DNA of 64,000 nucleotides from Rubrobacter_D sp963840835 (GTDB lineage Bacteria > Actinomycetota > Rubrobacteria > Rubrobacterales > Rubrobacteraceae), in assembly GCA_963840835.1 (NCBI GenBank), contig CAWJAM010000007.1:62001-126000 (forward strand), in the 5' to 3' direction. Shown here one piece after another: positions 34,669 to 41,690 of the stretch. Below the pieces are notes generated by a model. The model was not told the origin of the DNA and did not search any database. It saw nothing but the letters and a program-made list of their open reading frames with translations. Every line of letters starts with the position of its first letter. Position 1 is the first letter of the stretch. The position numbers and the translations under genes are program-made.

Positions 34669-35364
34669 TTAACAGGATATCCAGAGTTCGAGTATATCGT
34701 TCCCGAGGGCTCGCCGGTCCCGACCGTAGCCACGGTAAGGAATCTCTACCCCGAACGTCTCCCGGAACGGGTTGGGATCGAGGGCCAACGTCCGGTCGTC
34801 CTCCCACACGGGACTAAAGCGGGTCCCCTCGAACTCGAACCCCCCTGGATACGGCGGAGGGCTGTCCTCACCACCGGACTCATTCAGACACAAGAACAGC
34901 GAGAGTCCGTCGCAGAGCCGCAGGAAGCGGAAGTTGCGCTCCAGGCTCTCGAGCTCCCCGGCGGACATCTTCTCCTCGAGCCTGCCCTGGCGCTCGAACT
35001 CGCCCTCACGAAACTCGATCTCCTCGGACCTCTCGGCATCGAGCAGGAAGCGGGCGTAGTGCATGCTACAGAGGCATCCCGCATAGGGGTCGTGATCCTC
35101 GACCAGGTCGATCCCCTTCTTCTGCGCCGGCAGTTTCAGATGCAAAGGATAATCCACGAAGGAGTAGGGCCTATCCCTCTCCTCGTTCCACAGCACCTCC
35201 CGGTCCAACTCTCGCCAGGCTATGTCGTGGTTGGCGACCGCGTAGACCGTGGACTCGAAAGGTAGGGGACCCTCCCCCCACCGGCGAGCGAACTCGCCGG
35301 CGATCAGGGCGTGTTCATGCTGCCCGAAGAGCAAGAAAGAGTCAGGCCGCTCACGAACGATCAT
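34669..35364 (-). CDS. DUF3891 family protein
   Basis: A 231-residue protein of the DUF3891 family, function unknown. Characteristic parts are MIVRERPDSFLLFGQHEHALIAGEFARRWG at the start, AVANHDIAWRELD near residue 45 and SMHYARFLL near residue 100. Repeated histidines and acidic residues (QHEH, NHD, HYA) hint at an HD-like metal site, but this is inference. It lies about 55 bp upstream of the M42 gene on the same strand. A family 2 repeat begins directly upstream of its start, so its promoter must lie in or beyond the repeat. Confidence 0.8.
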   Translation of the reverse strand: MIVRERPDSFLLFGQHEHALIAGEFARRWGEGPLPFESTVYAVANHDIAWRELDREVLWNEERDRPYSFVDYPLHLKLPAQKKGIDLVEDHDPYAGCLCSMHYARFLLDAERSEEIEFREGEFERQGRLEEKMSAGELESLERNFRFLRLCDGLSLFLCLNESGGEDSPPPYPGGFEFEGTRFSPVWEDDRTLALDPNPFRETFGVEIPYRGYGRDRRALGNDILELWISC

Positions 35365-35371
35365 GCGCCAA

Positions 35372-35719
35372 GCTTAGCAGCTTGGCGGCACGCTGCCTTC
35401 GGCAGCTTGTCAGCACGCTACGCGCTTCGCGCTCCGCTTGTCAGCATGCTCAGGCTGACGCCTTCGCTTGTCAGCCCGGCGCCTCCCTGCGGTCGGCGCC
35501 TTGTCAGGAAGTCGTCTCAGAGCTTCGCTACGAGCTTACAACCCTACCGCCTCAGGCAGCGGTTCGTTGCACGCCGCAGAGTGAGGCACAAACCAAAAGC
35601 TGAAAGCGAGGCCGAAGGCCTTAGCGTTGCCGACAAGCGAGGGCCGCTAGGCCCGAGTGTGCTGACAAGCGGAGCGCGAAGCGCGTAGCGTGCTGACAAG
35701 CCTGCGTAGCAGGCGTGCT
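35372..35719. repeat. Family 2 hairpin-array repeat, long copy 2 (inverted orientation)
   Basis: This is the reverse-oriented counterpart of 14556-14879. It has CTTGTCAGCACGCT and related units, the core AGGAAGTCGTCTCAGAGC, CCAAAAGCTGAAAGCGAGG, and GTGCTGACAAGC units. It ends with AAGCCTGCGTAGCAGGCGTGC, a module also present in copies 1 and 3. It fills the whole gap between the DUF3891 gene and the downstream end of the 35719 gene. Confidence 0.85.
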
Positions 35720-36261
35720 CAAAGCACTGGCCTCCGGTCCACGGCGGCCGGTGCTTTGAGATAGGCATCTTCGAGGAAGGCGTCCTGTACCTCGTCGAAG
35801 AGGTCCGCCTGGACCGTGGCGAGCGCTAGGGCGAAGCCTTCGGTGAAGGCTCCTTTCCACTCCTCGGCAAACCGTTCGGGGAGGCCCATGGCGAGAATCT
35901 TGTTCTGAAGGTGCGGCCTTCGGTGGTAGATGATGAGACCTACGATGGCGGCAAGGGTCATGAGCGCCTGCACGACAATGCCTGTCGGCGGATGAACAGC
36001 ACCCATGAGGACGCTCACGGCCGTCACGCCGAGGTAGGTGCTCGCGAACTCGAACCACTGCGTCCGCGAGAGGCCCGATTCGACCCTACGCGTCCTCGCA
36101 CCGGGTAACGTAACGCGCACCAGCCGCTCATCCCTGCGCCGCGAGAGCACGAGAAGCGAATCAGCCGGGACGCCAAGGTCCTCCAGCCGCTCATCGAGAG
36201 CCTTCAGCGATCTCAAGTCTTGCGCGACGGCGCCAATAGTGTAGTAGCGCGGAATGCTCAT
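35719..36261 (-). CDS. Hypothetical membrane protein
   Basis: A 180-residue protein, family not recognised. Residues 1-65 look like a soluble alpha/beta domain (SIPRYYTIGAVAQDLRSLKALDERLEDLGV) resembling general-stress-type proteins. The motif RTQWFEFASTYLGV precedes one or two hydrophobic segments (about 75-112), and a charged C-terminal helix region follows. A degenerate copy of the RTQWFEFASTYLGV region is found at 38382-38545. The gene ends in the flank of a family 2 repeat, and another family 2 array lies upstream of its start. Confidence 0.65.
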   Translation of the reverse strand: MSIPRYYTIGAVAQDLRSLKALDERLEDLGVPADSLLVLSRRRDERLVRVTLPGARTRRVESGLSRTQWFEFASTYLGVTAVSVLMGAVHPPTGIVVQALMTLAAIVGLIIYHRRPHLQNKILAMGLPERFAEEWKGAFTEGFALALATVQADLFDEVQDAFLEDAYLKAPAAVDRRPVL

Positions 36262-36296
36262 GCCACCCCGAGTTTACCAACGTTTCGACCCGAAGT

Positions 36297-36441
36297 TCTG
36301 ACCCTGACAACCAACGAACCAAAATACTGACAAGCGACCGAAGGGAGCGTGCCGACAAGCGAAGGCGAAGCCTGAGCGTGCTGACAAGGCGCCGAAGCGC
36401 CGTGCTGACAAGCGGAGGCCGAAGGCCGGAGCGTGCTGCTA
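36297..36441. repeat. Family 2 hairpin-array repeat, short copy
   Basis: About four direct units of TG(C)TGACAAG followed by variable small hairpins (for example GGCGCCGAAGCGCC and GCGGAGGCCGAAGGCCGGAGC). The core of the long copies is absent. The last unit overlaps the final codons of the LysE gene. Confidence 0.8.
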
Positions 36442-37035
36442 TGCGAGCCTGGTGACCAGGACCGCCGCCAGGGCCAGCATGAGCGCGCCCGAGCCACGCT
36501 GCATCCAGAGCCTTGCGGGCGCGGTGAGCCGCCTCTGAAGCGCGGAAGCGCCGAGCCCCACCATGAGGAACCACACCCACGAGGCGCTTATTACCCCACA
36601 GGCGAACTCGATGCGGTTCTCGGCGGTCTGGGCGACTATGGCCCCGCCCAGGATTCCCACCGTCTCGAGGACGGCGTGGGGGTTGAACAGGGAGACGCCG
36701 ACCGTCTGGGCGATCATGGCAAAGGGGCTGGCCGCGCTCTTCACCCCCTCTGCCTCCTCGGGCGGAGCGCGGAAGGCCAGTATCCCGAAGGTCGCCAGGA
36801 AGGCGATGCCAACCAGAAGCACGGGGGTCCTGCCGTCGGCGTCGGCCAGGAGCGCCGTGGCCCCGGCGGCCCCGAGCAAGATCAGCAGCGTGTCGCAGAG
36901 GCTCGCGGTGACGATGCCGGTGAGGACGCGCGGGTAGCCGAAGCGCAACCCCTGGTTCATCACCACGAAGCTCTGCAACCCGACGGGGAAGGCCGTGGCG
37001 AGCCCGAAGAGCAGCCCGAAGGCGAAGGGGATCAC
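36439..37035 (-). CDS. LysE/RhtB family exporter
   Basis: Six-segment inner-membrane exporter of the LysE superfamily, 198 residues, which is the family norm. The N-terminus FAFGLLFGLATAFPVGLQSFVVMNQGLR and the central VSLFNPHAVLETVGILGG are the two family signatures. The GTG start at 37035 overlaps the stop of the SpeD-like gene (GTGA); the frame stays open further upstream only as a shadow of that gene. Relatives export basic amino acids or similar cationic metabolites. The coupling suggests export of the substrate or product of the decarboxylase. Confidence 0.88.
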   Translation of the reverse strand: MIPFAFGLLFGLATAFPVGLQSFVVMNQGLRFGYPRVLTGIVTASLCDTLLILLGAAGATALLADADGRTPVLLVGIAFLATFGILAFRAPPEEAEGVKSAASPFAMIAQTVGVSLFNPHAVLETVGILGGAIVAQTAENRIEFACGVISASWVWFLMVGLGASALQRRLTAPARLWMQRGSGALMLALAAVLVTRLA

Positions 37036-37418
37036 GCCGCGGCCCCTTCTCGTCCCGGTGCCAACGAGGCATCGCGCGAGAGCTCGACCTTCCTGACGGA
37101 CTCGGGGCTCAGGTGCCGCTCGACAACCCGCAGGGCGACCTCGGAGTCGAAGTCCTTGCAGGAGAAGACGTCGAGGTAGGCGTCCCCGCTCGCGTCGCAG
37201 AAGTGGCCTGTGACGGCGGAGGTCTCGATCAGCTGCACCAGGGAGTAGCCAGCCGCCTCCGGCAGATGCGTGGCGAAGTGCGCGAGGACGGGTTCCCCGT
37301 AGGCCACCATGCCGATGGAAGCGACCAGGTCCTCGGAGAAGGCCCTGATGGCGTTCGCGTCGCGCACCGCTTCCCTGTCGCAAGAAGAACAATCCAACAC
37401 CAAGTGCTTACCCCACAT
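37032..37418 (-). CDS. SpeD-like pyruvoyl-dependent decarboxylase
   Basis: A 128-residue member of the S-adenosylmethionine decarboxylase (SpeD) fold. It starts MWGKHLVLDCSSCD, and the processing site region reads VQLIETSAVTGHFCDASGDAYLDVFSCKDFD (about residues 63-93). The canonical E-S-H-x-x-x-H-T-W-P-E site is replaced by ETSAVTGHF, so this is a divergent subgroup. Some such SpeD homologues act on arginine or ornithine rather than S-adenosylmethionine, so the substrate is open. It is coupled by a 4-bp overlap to a LysE-type exporter and has no spermidine synthase gene nearby. Confidence 0.75.
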   Translation of the reverse strand: MWGKHLVLDCSSCDREAVRDANAIRAFSEDLVASIGMVAYGEPVLAHFATHLPEAAGYSLVQLIETSAVTGHFCDASGDAYLDVFSCKDFDSEVALRVVERHLSPESVRKVELSRDASLAPGREGAAA

Positions 37419-37486
37419 TTCCTTTCCTCCTTGTTGGGGACGAACTTGAGGTTCGTCTCGCCCGCATCACTCGAACGTATGCGTGC

Positions 37487-37957
37487 CTAAACCCGACCCT
37501 GCAGCAGGCGGTCGAGATCGCCCGAGCGGTCCAGAGCTTCGATCTCTTCGAGGCCACCTACCAGGCGCCCGCCCAGGAAGACGAGCGGCACCGCCGTCCT
37601 GCCTGTGGTCTCTATCAGGCGTGCGCGCAGCTCCTCGTCGTCGCCGACGTCCATCTCCTCGAAGGCGTAGCCCTTGCGCTCGAGGAGTCGCCTGACCCGC
37701 CGGCACGAACGGCTACGGACCCTGGCGTAGATCACTATCTCCTCATGGCCCATCGCCGCCTCCGTCCAACCCGCGAGCCCCGCCCTGCGGAGCAGCGGCA
37801 GCGTGCCCTTCGCCACGAGGGCGGCTAGCCGTAAACCGGAGTTCGGTTCGCCGTCCCGCCGAAGCCGCTTCTCCGGACGCGGCGTCTGCGCCTCCCGTCC
37901 GAATCCCTCATTGCGTTCTCCGATCTCGTACCTGTCGAAGTCCGCGTAGTCATTCAC
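37487..37957 (-). CDS. Glutaredoxin-domain protein with altered active site
   Basis: 156 residues: an unrecognised charged N-terminal part (about 75 residues) and a C-terminal glutaredoxin fold from EIVIYARVRSRSCRRVRRLLERKGYAFEEMDV, with the cis-Pro in TAVPLVFLGG and the GG loop after it. The usual C-x-x-C is S-x-S-C-like: only the second cysteine position remains, so classical dithiol chemistry is not possible. The GTG start at 37957 is chosen because GAGGAGG lies 6 nt upstream; a 165-residue version from an ATG at 37984 has no ribosome site. Confidence 0.65.
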   Translation of the reverse strand: MNDYADFDRYEIGERNEGFGREAQTPRPEKRLRRDGEPNSGLRLAALVAKGTLPLLRRAGLAGWTEAAMGHEEIVIYARVRSRSCRRVRRLLERKGYAFEEMDVGDDEELRARLIETTGRTAVPLVFLGGRLVGGLEEIEALDRSGDLDRLLQGRV

Positions 37958-38157
37958 GTCTTCCTCCTCTTTCGGCTCTTCCATTACGCAGGGAACTATG
38001 GCGCCGTGGAGTCGGAGACGGATCGGCCAAACGGCCCATCTGGGATGCCAATGTTGCTGGCCAGGAGAAATGGGCAATTATGCCCAAGGGGCAAACTGCA
38101 ATTACAGCTCTTGGCTCTCAGCCTTCAGCTTCTTATCCTTAGCTGATCGCCGAAGGC

Positions 38158-38193
38158 GCGGTTTTCGGGAAGTCCAATCATGCCGAAAACCGC
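38158..38193. other. Hairpin between glutaredoxin gene and repeat D
   Basis: Arms GCGGTTTTCGG and CCGAAAACCGC (11 bp, perfect) around a 14-nt loop. It lies upstream of the glutaredoxin gene and 27 bp from palindromic repeat copy D. Its role is unknown. Confidence 0.4.
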
Positions 38194-38219
38194 TGTAGAG
38201 TACCGAATGGCCTTCTAAA

Positions 38220-38337
38220 GCGATCTGTAGAGGGTCAATACCTCTGCAGATCGCGCCTTCAGCCGGTCAGCACTTCAGCAAGAACAATATGCTGAAATGC
38301 TGAGAGCTTGTAGAGCAGTTGGACCTCTTTACAAGCT
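38220..38337. repeat. Palindromic repeat family 1, copy D
   Basis: Hairpin 1 (38220-38254) is GCGATCTGTAGAGG...CCTCTGCAGATCGC with one G-T type pair. The central stem has the AAGAACAA loop, and hairpin 3 (about 38305-38337) is AGCTTGTAGAG...CTCTTTACAAGCT. Arm sequences differ from copies B and C, but pairing is kept by matching changes. Confidence 0.85.
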
Positions 38338-38381
38338 GCTTCATCGTTGCGCGGTGCGTGGGAGGGCGCCGCTGGGCTCCC

Positions 38382-38545
38382 CTACGCCGGGAGCCCGGCG
38401 ACGGCCAGTACGACCGCGGTTGTCGCCGTGCCTATGACGACCCAGGCGAGGACACCGAGGTAGGTGCTCGCGAACTCGAACCACTGCGTCCGCGTCTGCG
38501 CCTGGCTGACGGACCTGCCTCGTCGGCCCGATACGCGGGTCGTCC
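38382..38545 (-). pseudogene. Chimeric gene remnant (35719-type protein fused to a PAP2 C-terminus)
   Basis: One frame reads RTQWFEFASTYLGV, identical to the motif of the 35719 protein. It then continues directly into AWVVIGTATTAVVLAVAGLPA and a stop. That second part matches the last 21 residues of the PAP2 phosphatase encoded at 60236 (AGVVIGTATAGVVLTAAGLVA), and the DNA is similar there too. Upstream of about 38545 the similarity fades and no start is seen. It appears to be a recombination product, not a working gene. Confidence 0.6.
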
Positions 38546-38576
38546 GCCAAGCCTGCTGGCCAGCCTAATGACCAGC

Positions 38577-38912
38577 TCACTCTCTCTCCCGCGCGTCTTC
38601 GATGGTGATCCTGAGCGCCAACTCGGCGATCTCGGAGTTGGAGGTGTGAATATCCTCCTGACGCTGCAGGTCATGCCGAAGCCTGTCCAGCTCCCTGCCG
38701 ACCTGTTTGGAGAGGTTGAACGTGGTACCCACCAGCCAGGGCTGATCCTCCCAGGAGATTGCGCCTTCGCCGCCCGAAGCAGGCGGGGCCGTTCCAGGTT
38801 CGACGGACTCCAGAGAATCCCGTTCGCCTCCGGGAGGCCCGGCAACCTCCCTAAGGATGGTTCCCATGAGGTCTTCCGGCACTTTTCTTGTTTTGCCCAT
38901 GTCCCCTTTCAC
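38577..38912 (-). CDS. Putative ribbon-helix-helix ParB-like partner of ParA
   Basis: A 111-residue protein encoded directly after the broken parA, with its GTG start overlapping the parA stop (GTGA). The C-terminal half (TFNLSKQVGRELDRLRHDLQ...TSNSEIAELALRI, about residues 64-105) has the pattern of a ribbon-helix-helix DNA-binding domain: a short strand, an amphipathic helix, and a second helix beginning SNSEIAELAL. ParA-type ATPases are often paired with such centromere-binding proteins on plasmids and integrated elements. The N-terminal part is low complexity. Confidence 0.6.
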   Translation of the reverse strand: MKGDMGKTRKVPEDLMGTILREVAGPPGGERDSLESVEPGTAPPASGGEGAISWEDQPWLVGTTFNLSKQVGRELDRLRHDLQRQEDIHTSNSEIAELALRITIEDARERE

Positions 38913-39648
38913 GTCCCTTTCGCGAGCCGCTCGGCCAGACGGGCGTAGTCAGCGGCCCCGTTGCTCCTTTTCGCGTACTCGAAGATGTGCTGGCCGAAGC
39001 CTGGCGCTTCCGAGAGCTTCGAGTTGTAGCGCACGCAAGGCCACAGGGCGTCGGGAAAATAACGCTTGAGTTGCTCGAGTATCTCAGCGCTCTTCCTGAC
39101 CCGCGCGTCGTAGAAGGTGGGGATTATGCTGAGTACTCGCAGGCCCTCCCTGTAGCGCTGGACCTGATCTACGCGGCCGAGGAAGTCGCTATGCCCTGCA
39201 GCGCCAGGGCTTCCATGGAGACCGGGATCAGGAGCTCGTCGACGTAGAAAAGACAGTTGACGTTGAGAACGTCCCACGAAGGCGCCGTGTCGAGGAGCAC
39301 GAAGTCGTATCCCCTGAGGTCCTCGAGTGCCTCGCTCAAAACCAATTCGGAGCGCATATCCATCCGGGAGATCAGGCGCTTCGCGCCGGAGAGCGCTCCT
39401 CCGCCGGCGATCACGAACAGGTTCTCGCGGGCTTCTATCTGTACGTCTTCAAGGCCGGCGTCGCCCTGCAGCAATTCAGCCAACCCCTCACCAGCCTGCA
39501 CGCTCAGACTCTTCGTGACCTGCCCTTGCGAGTCGAGGTCGACGAGGAGGGTCCGGTAGCCTCCTATGGCGAGTCCAGCGCCTATGTTCACGCAGGACGT
39601 GGTCTTCGCGACCCCGCCCTTCGCGTTGATAAACGCTATCTTCCTCAA
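38909..39648 (-). pseudogene. parA: ParA-family ATPase, frameshifted
   Basis: The N-terminal frame (from 39648) has the deviant Walker A INAKGGVAKTTSCVN, switch motif LVDLDSQGQ and VLLDTAPSWD, then runs to a stop after ALQGIATSSAA. The continuation DFLGRVDQVQRYREGLRVLSIIPTFYD...YAKRSNGAADYARLAERL is in another frame. Restoring one base near 39190 joins the two into a normal ParA of about 246 residues. Such ATPases segregate plasmids or chromosomes; here, with the RHH gene behind it, it marks a probable integrated element. Confidence 0.8.
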
Positions 39649-39736
39649 CCGCTCCTCGCAGGTACGCCCATCCCGGATAGCTAATCATACAATCAAGCGA
39701 TAAAGCAAGTAAGAGCTTCCTCCAATAGGTGACTCA

Positions 39737-39865
39737 TCACGGCCTGCGCCGGGGTCGACTCCCCCAACGGTAGCGACTCCAGATTTCTCGTATGAGCCTG
39801 CCTACGGTGATGATCACCTCGGAGAAGGCCACCCAGAAGTCGATGCCCCGTCCTTCCCTCTCCAT
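39737..39865 (-). CDS. Possible small peptide, unsupported family
   Basis: A 42-codon frame starting MEREGRGIDFWVAFSEVIITVG, with a hydrophobic amphipathic middle and a basic tail. It lacks a clear ribosome site and lies between parA and a sulfotransferase remnant. It is listed only because the rest of the stretch 39649-39888 holds nothing else. Confidence 0.2.
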   Translation of the reverse strand: MEREGRGIDFWVAFSEVIITVGRLIREIWSRYRWGSRPRRRP

Positions 39866-39888
39866 ACACTACGGAACCCTCTTGTAGG

Positions 39889-40117
39889 CTAGCGTAGCTC
39901 GTAGTAGAGATCTTGCTCCAGCAGCACACCGGACTCGTGGCCTAGGCGCACGTTCCATTCCCACCAGAAGGCCGCGGTTGTTACAGGGTCTTGGCTCCAG
40001 GTTGCAAAGCGGCGGGCGATCTTATAAGACTCTATCCTGATTAACGGTGGAAAGGCACACGTCGCTGCCGTCGCGGATTAGGTGGACGAACTTTGTTTCG
40101 GGCCAGAAGGTGTGGAG
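39889..40117 (-). pseudogene. Sulfotransferase remnant
   Basis: Two frames together match the middle of the sulfotransferases encoded from 41691 on. The first gives FWPETKFVHLIRDGSDVCLST (the 3'-phosphate binding segment). After a stop and a frame change the second gives FATWSQDPVTTAAFWWEWNVRLGHESG and DLYYELR, followed by a stop. Only about 75 codons survive, without the N-terminal PAPS loop or the C-terminus. It shows that the sulfotransferase array once reached further downstream or shed a copy. Confidence 0.75.
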
Positions 40118-40316
40118 ATGACTCTACCGCATCTGCGCCTCGACTACCCGGAGGCCGAGGTCTTGGCGAAGATGCCTCTCAAAAAGAGCTCGTCAGCTTC
40201 TCAGCAAAGGGGATTTGTGGACGCTGCCCAGAGCGACACCTGCCAACCCAGTTCACCAAAACCCTCCACATAGAGAGCCTTCGCCTGAATAGCTATGCGA
40301 CTAACCATCGAGCGGG

Positions 40317-40355
40317 AAAGCTGGAATGCTGACTAGCTGAAGTGCTGACCAGCTA
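40317..40355. repeat. Palindromic repeat family 1, fragment E inside the sixA 3' end
   Basis: GGAATGCTGACTAGCTGAAG and the following TGCTGACCAGCTAG match the right half of the central stem of the element. On the minus strand it supplies the last codons (LAGQHFS) and the TAG stop of sixA. Confidence 0.7.
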
Positions 40356-40857
40356 GAAAGAGGAGGGCTTTTGGCGTAAAAAACCAGCGCAGCTTGCCGG
40401 TGCCCGGCGCAGGGGCGCCGTCGAAGCGGATGCACATCACGCCGCCTTTTCTGATCTTGATCTCCAATCCATCCTCTTCTCCGGTGAGCAGGTACGCGGC
40501 GAGCTCTTGCAGGCGGGGTTTGTGCCCGACCACGGCGACGTATTTCGCCTCCGGGTAGTCCCCTAGCGCGAGAGTGGCTTTCTCCGGTGAGGCTCGCCGA
40601 CGGCTGGCCGCGACCACCGGCAATGGCTTGGGCGCGGGCCAAGAATCCAGTTCGGAGAGTATCTCCGCCGTGTGCCACGCCCGCCGAGCCGGGCTGCTGA
40701 GGATAACGTCCGCCCGGGGCACCATCCGGGCCAACCCGCGCGCTGCGAGCCGGAACTCCTTCTTGCCCTCGGGCGTGAGCGGGCGCTTGTTGTCGTGGGG
40801 CCAGCGGGCAGGATCTTTCGGGAAGGCGTCGGCGTGGCGGAAGAGGTAGAGTTCCAC
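40333..40857 (-). CDS. sixA: SixA-type phosphohistidine phosphatase
   Basis: Small histidine-phosphatase-superfamily enzyme, 174 residues, that dephosphorylates phosphohistidine in signalling proteins. The first catalytic block LYLFRHADA gives RHA instead of RHG, the usual SixA form. Others are LSSPARRAWHTAEIL near residue 56 and the second catalytic His in VAVVGHKPRLQELAAYLL near residue 107. The GTG start at 40857 lies one base after the stop of the CYTH remnant. The C-terminal residues after LRWFF derive from a repeat fragment. SixA is often found with ppk and CYTH/CHAD genes, remnants of which lie upstream. Confidence 0.87.
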   Translation of the reverse strand: MELYLFRHADAFPKDPARWPHDNKRPLTPEGKKEFRLAARGLARMVPRADVILSSPARRAWHTAEILSELDSWPAPKPLPVVAASRRRASPEKATLALGDYPEAKYVAVVGHKPRLQELAAYLLTGEEDGLEIKIRKGGVMCIRFDGAPAPGTGKLRWFFTPKALLFLAGQHFS

Positions 40858-40858
40858 G

Positions 40859-41056
40859 CTACCCCCTGGCCTTATATCTAGAATGCCCGATCGAGGTAGG
40901 GGAACGTTTCCTAAGCCAGCTCTCGGCGAGGTCAAGGTCCGTGGCCGCAAGCTGCCACTCGATCTCTACATGATTCTTCGCGACGAACTCCTCCGACCGC
41001 CTGCCGAAACGCCCCGCGCGCAGGGAACGACACATCTTGGAAACGCCCGTTGCCAT
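40859..41056 (-). pseudogene. CYTH-domain gene fragment
   Basis: The C-terminal half of this 65-codon frame reads VEIEWQLAATDLDLAESWLRKRS. This is the opening strand and helix of a CYTH (triphosphate tunnel) domain of the actinobacterial type, with the conserved E-x-E-x-x. The rest of the domain is missing and the frame stops right before sixA. CYTH/CHAD proteins associate with polyphosphate metabolism, consistent with the ppk1 remnant next to it. Confidence 0.5.
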
Positions 41057-41098
41057 ACGCGCAATGAATATACAGGATTGGGGAGTCGATCGCCAGGG

Positions 41099-41512
41099 CT
41101 AAATCCCGAAGGCAAACGCGCGGGCGTGTTCCAGAAAGCGGCCCACCAGCGAGACCACCCGGATGTTCCCGCTGATCCCGTCGAGGCCCGGCCTGAGGCA
41201 GCAGATGCCCCGGATGATGAGGTCTTTCCTCACCCCGGCCTGCGACGCCTCGTAGAGCGACTCGATGATCAGGGGGTTAGTGAGCACGTTCATCTTGCAC
41301 GTGATCCGGGGCGGCTCACCCTTTTGCACCTTCTCAGTCTGCTCCTCGATGAGGCACACGATGCACTCGCGTAGACCCAAAGGGGCGACGAGCAGTTCTT
41401 AGTACTCCTCCTGCTCGGCGTAGCCGGTCAGGTAGTTGAAGAGATCCGAGCCGTCCTCGGCTAGCTTTGGGTCGTTCGTAAAGTACAAGAAGTCCGTGTA
41501 GATTCGGGCGGT
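41099..41512 (-). pseudogene. ppk: Polyphosphate kinase (ppk1) remnant
   Basis: Reading downstream on the minus strand: ARIYTDFLYFTNDP...DGSDLFNYLTGYAEQEEY, an in-frame TAA, then ELLVAPLGLRECIVCLIEEQ and KMNVLTNPLIIESLYEASQAGVRKDLIIRGICCLRPGLDG...NIRVVSLVGRFLEHAR. This is the C-terminal phospholipase-D-like domain of PPK1, about 135 codons out of some 700. The internal stop and the loss of both ends make it a pseudogene. From about 41513 to 41690 only a frame with IMREELRVRMPNLANA remains, not recognised. Confidence 0.85.
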
Positions 41513-41690
41513 TCCTGCTTCTTACGCGTTCGCGAGGTTGGGCATGCGGACGCGCAGCTCTTCGCGCATGATCTGAATGAGCGACGGGGTCGACGTATAA
41601 GCTTCGCTACAACCGTCCGCTGCTTGGACAGCTACAGCACAGGGTGTCGGTGAGCGGTTGCCGAAGAGACAGCGACTCTACTCTCACGAT

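Noticed and set aside
36297..36441. CRISPR array
   Set aside because: The repeated 11- to 12-mer is too short, the intervening pieces are self-complementary hairpins of variable length, not unique spacers, and no cas gene is present.
37984..38077. Longer start for the glutaredoxin-domain gene (196 residues)
   Set aside because: The added residues (HWHPRWAVWPIRLRL) look non-coding, and the GTG at 37957 has the only good ribosome site.
41513..41690. Frame with IMREELRVRMPNLANA as a separate gene
   Set aside because: Too short, interrupted by stops and without recognised family. Probably more decayed sequence next to ppk1.
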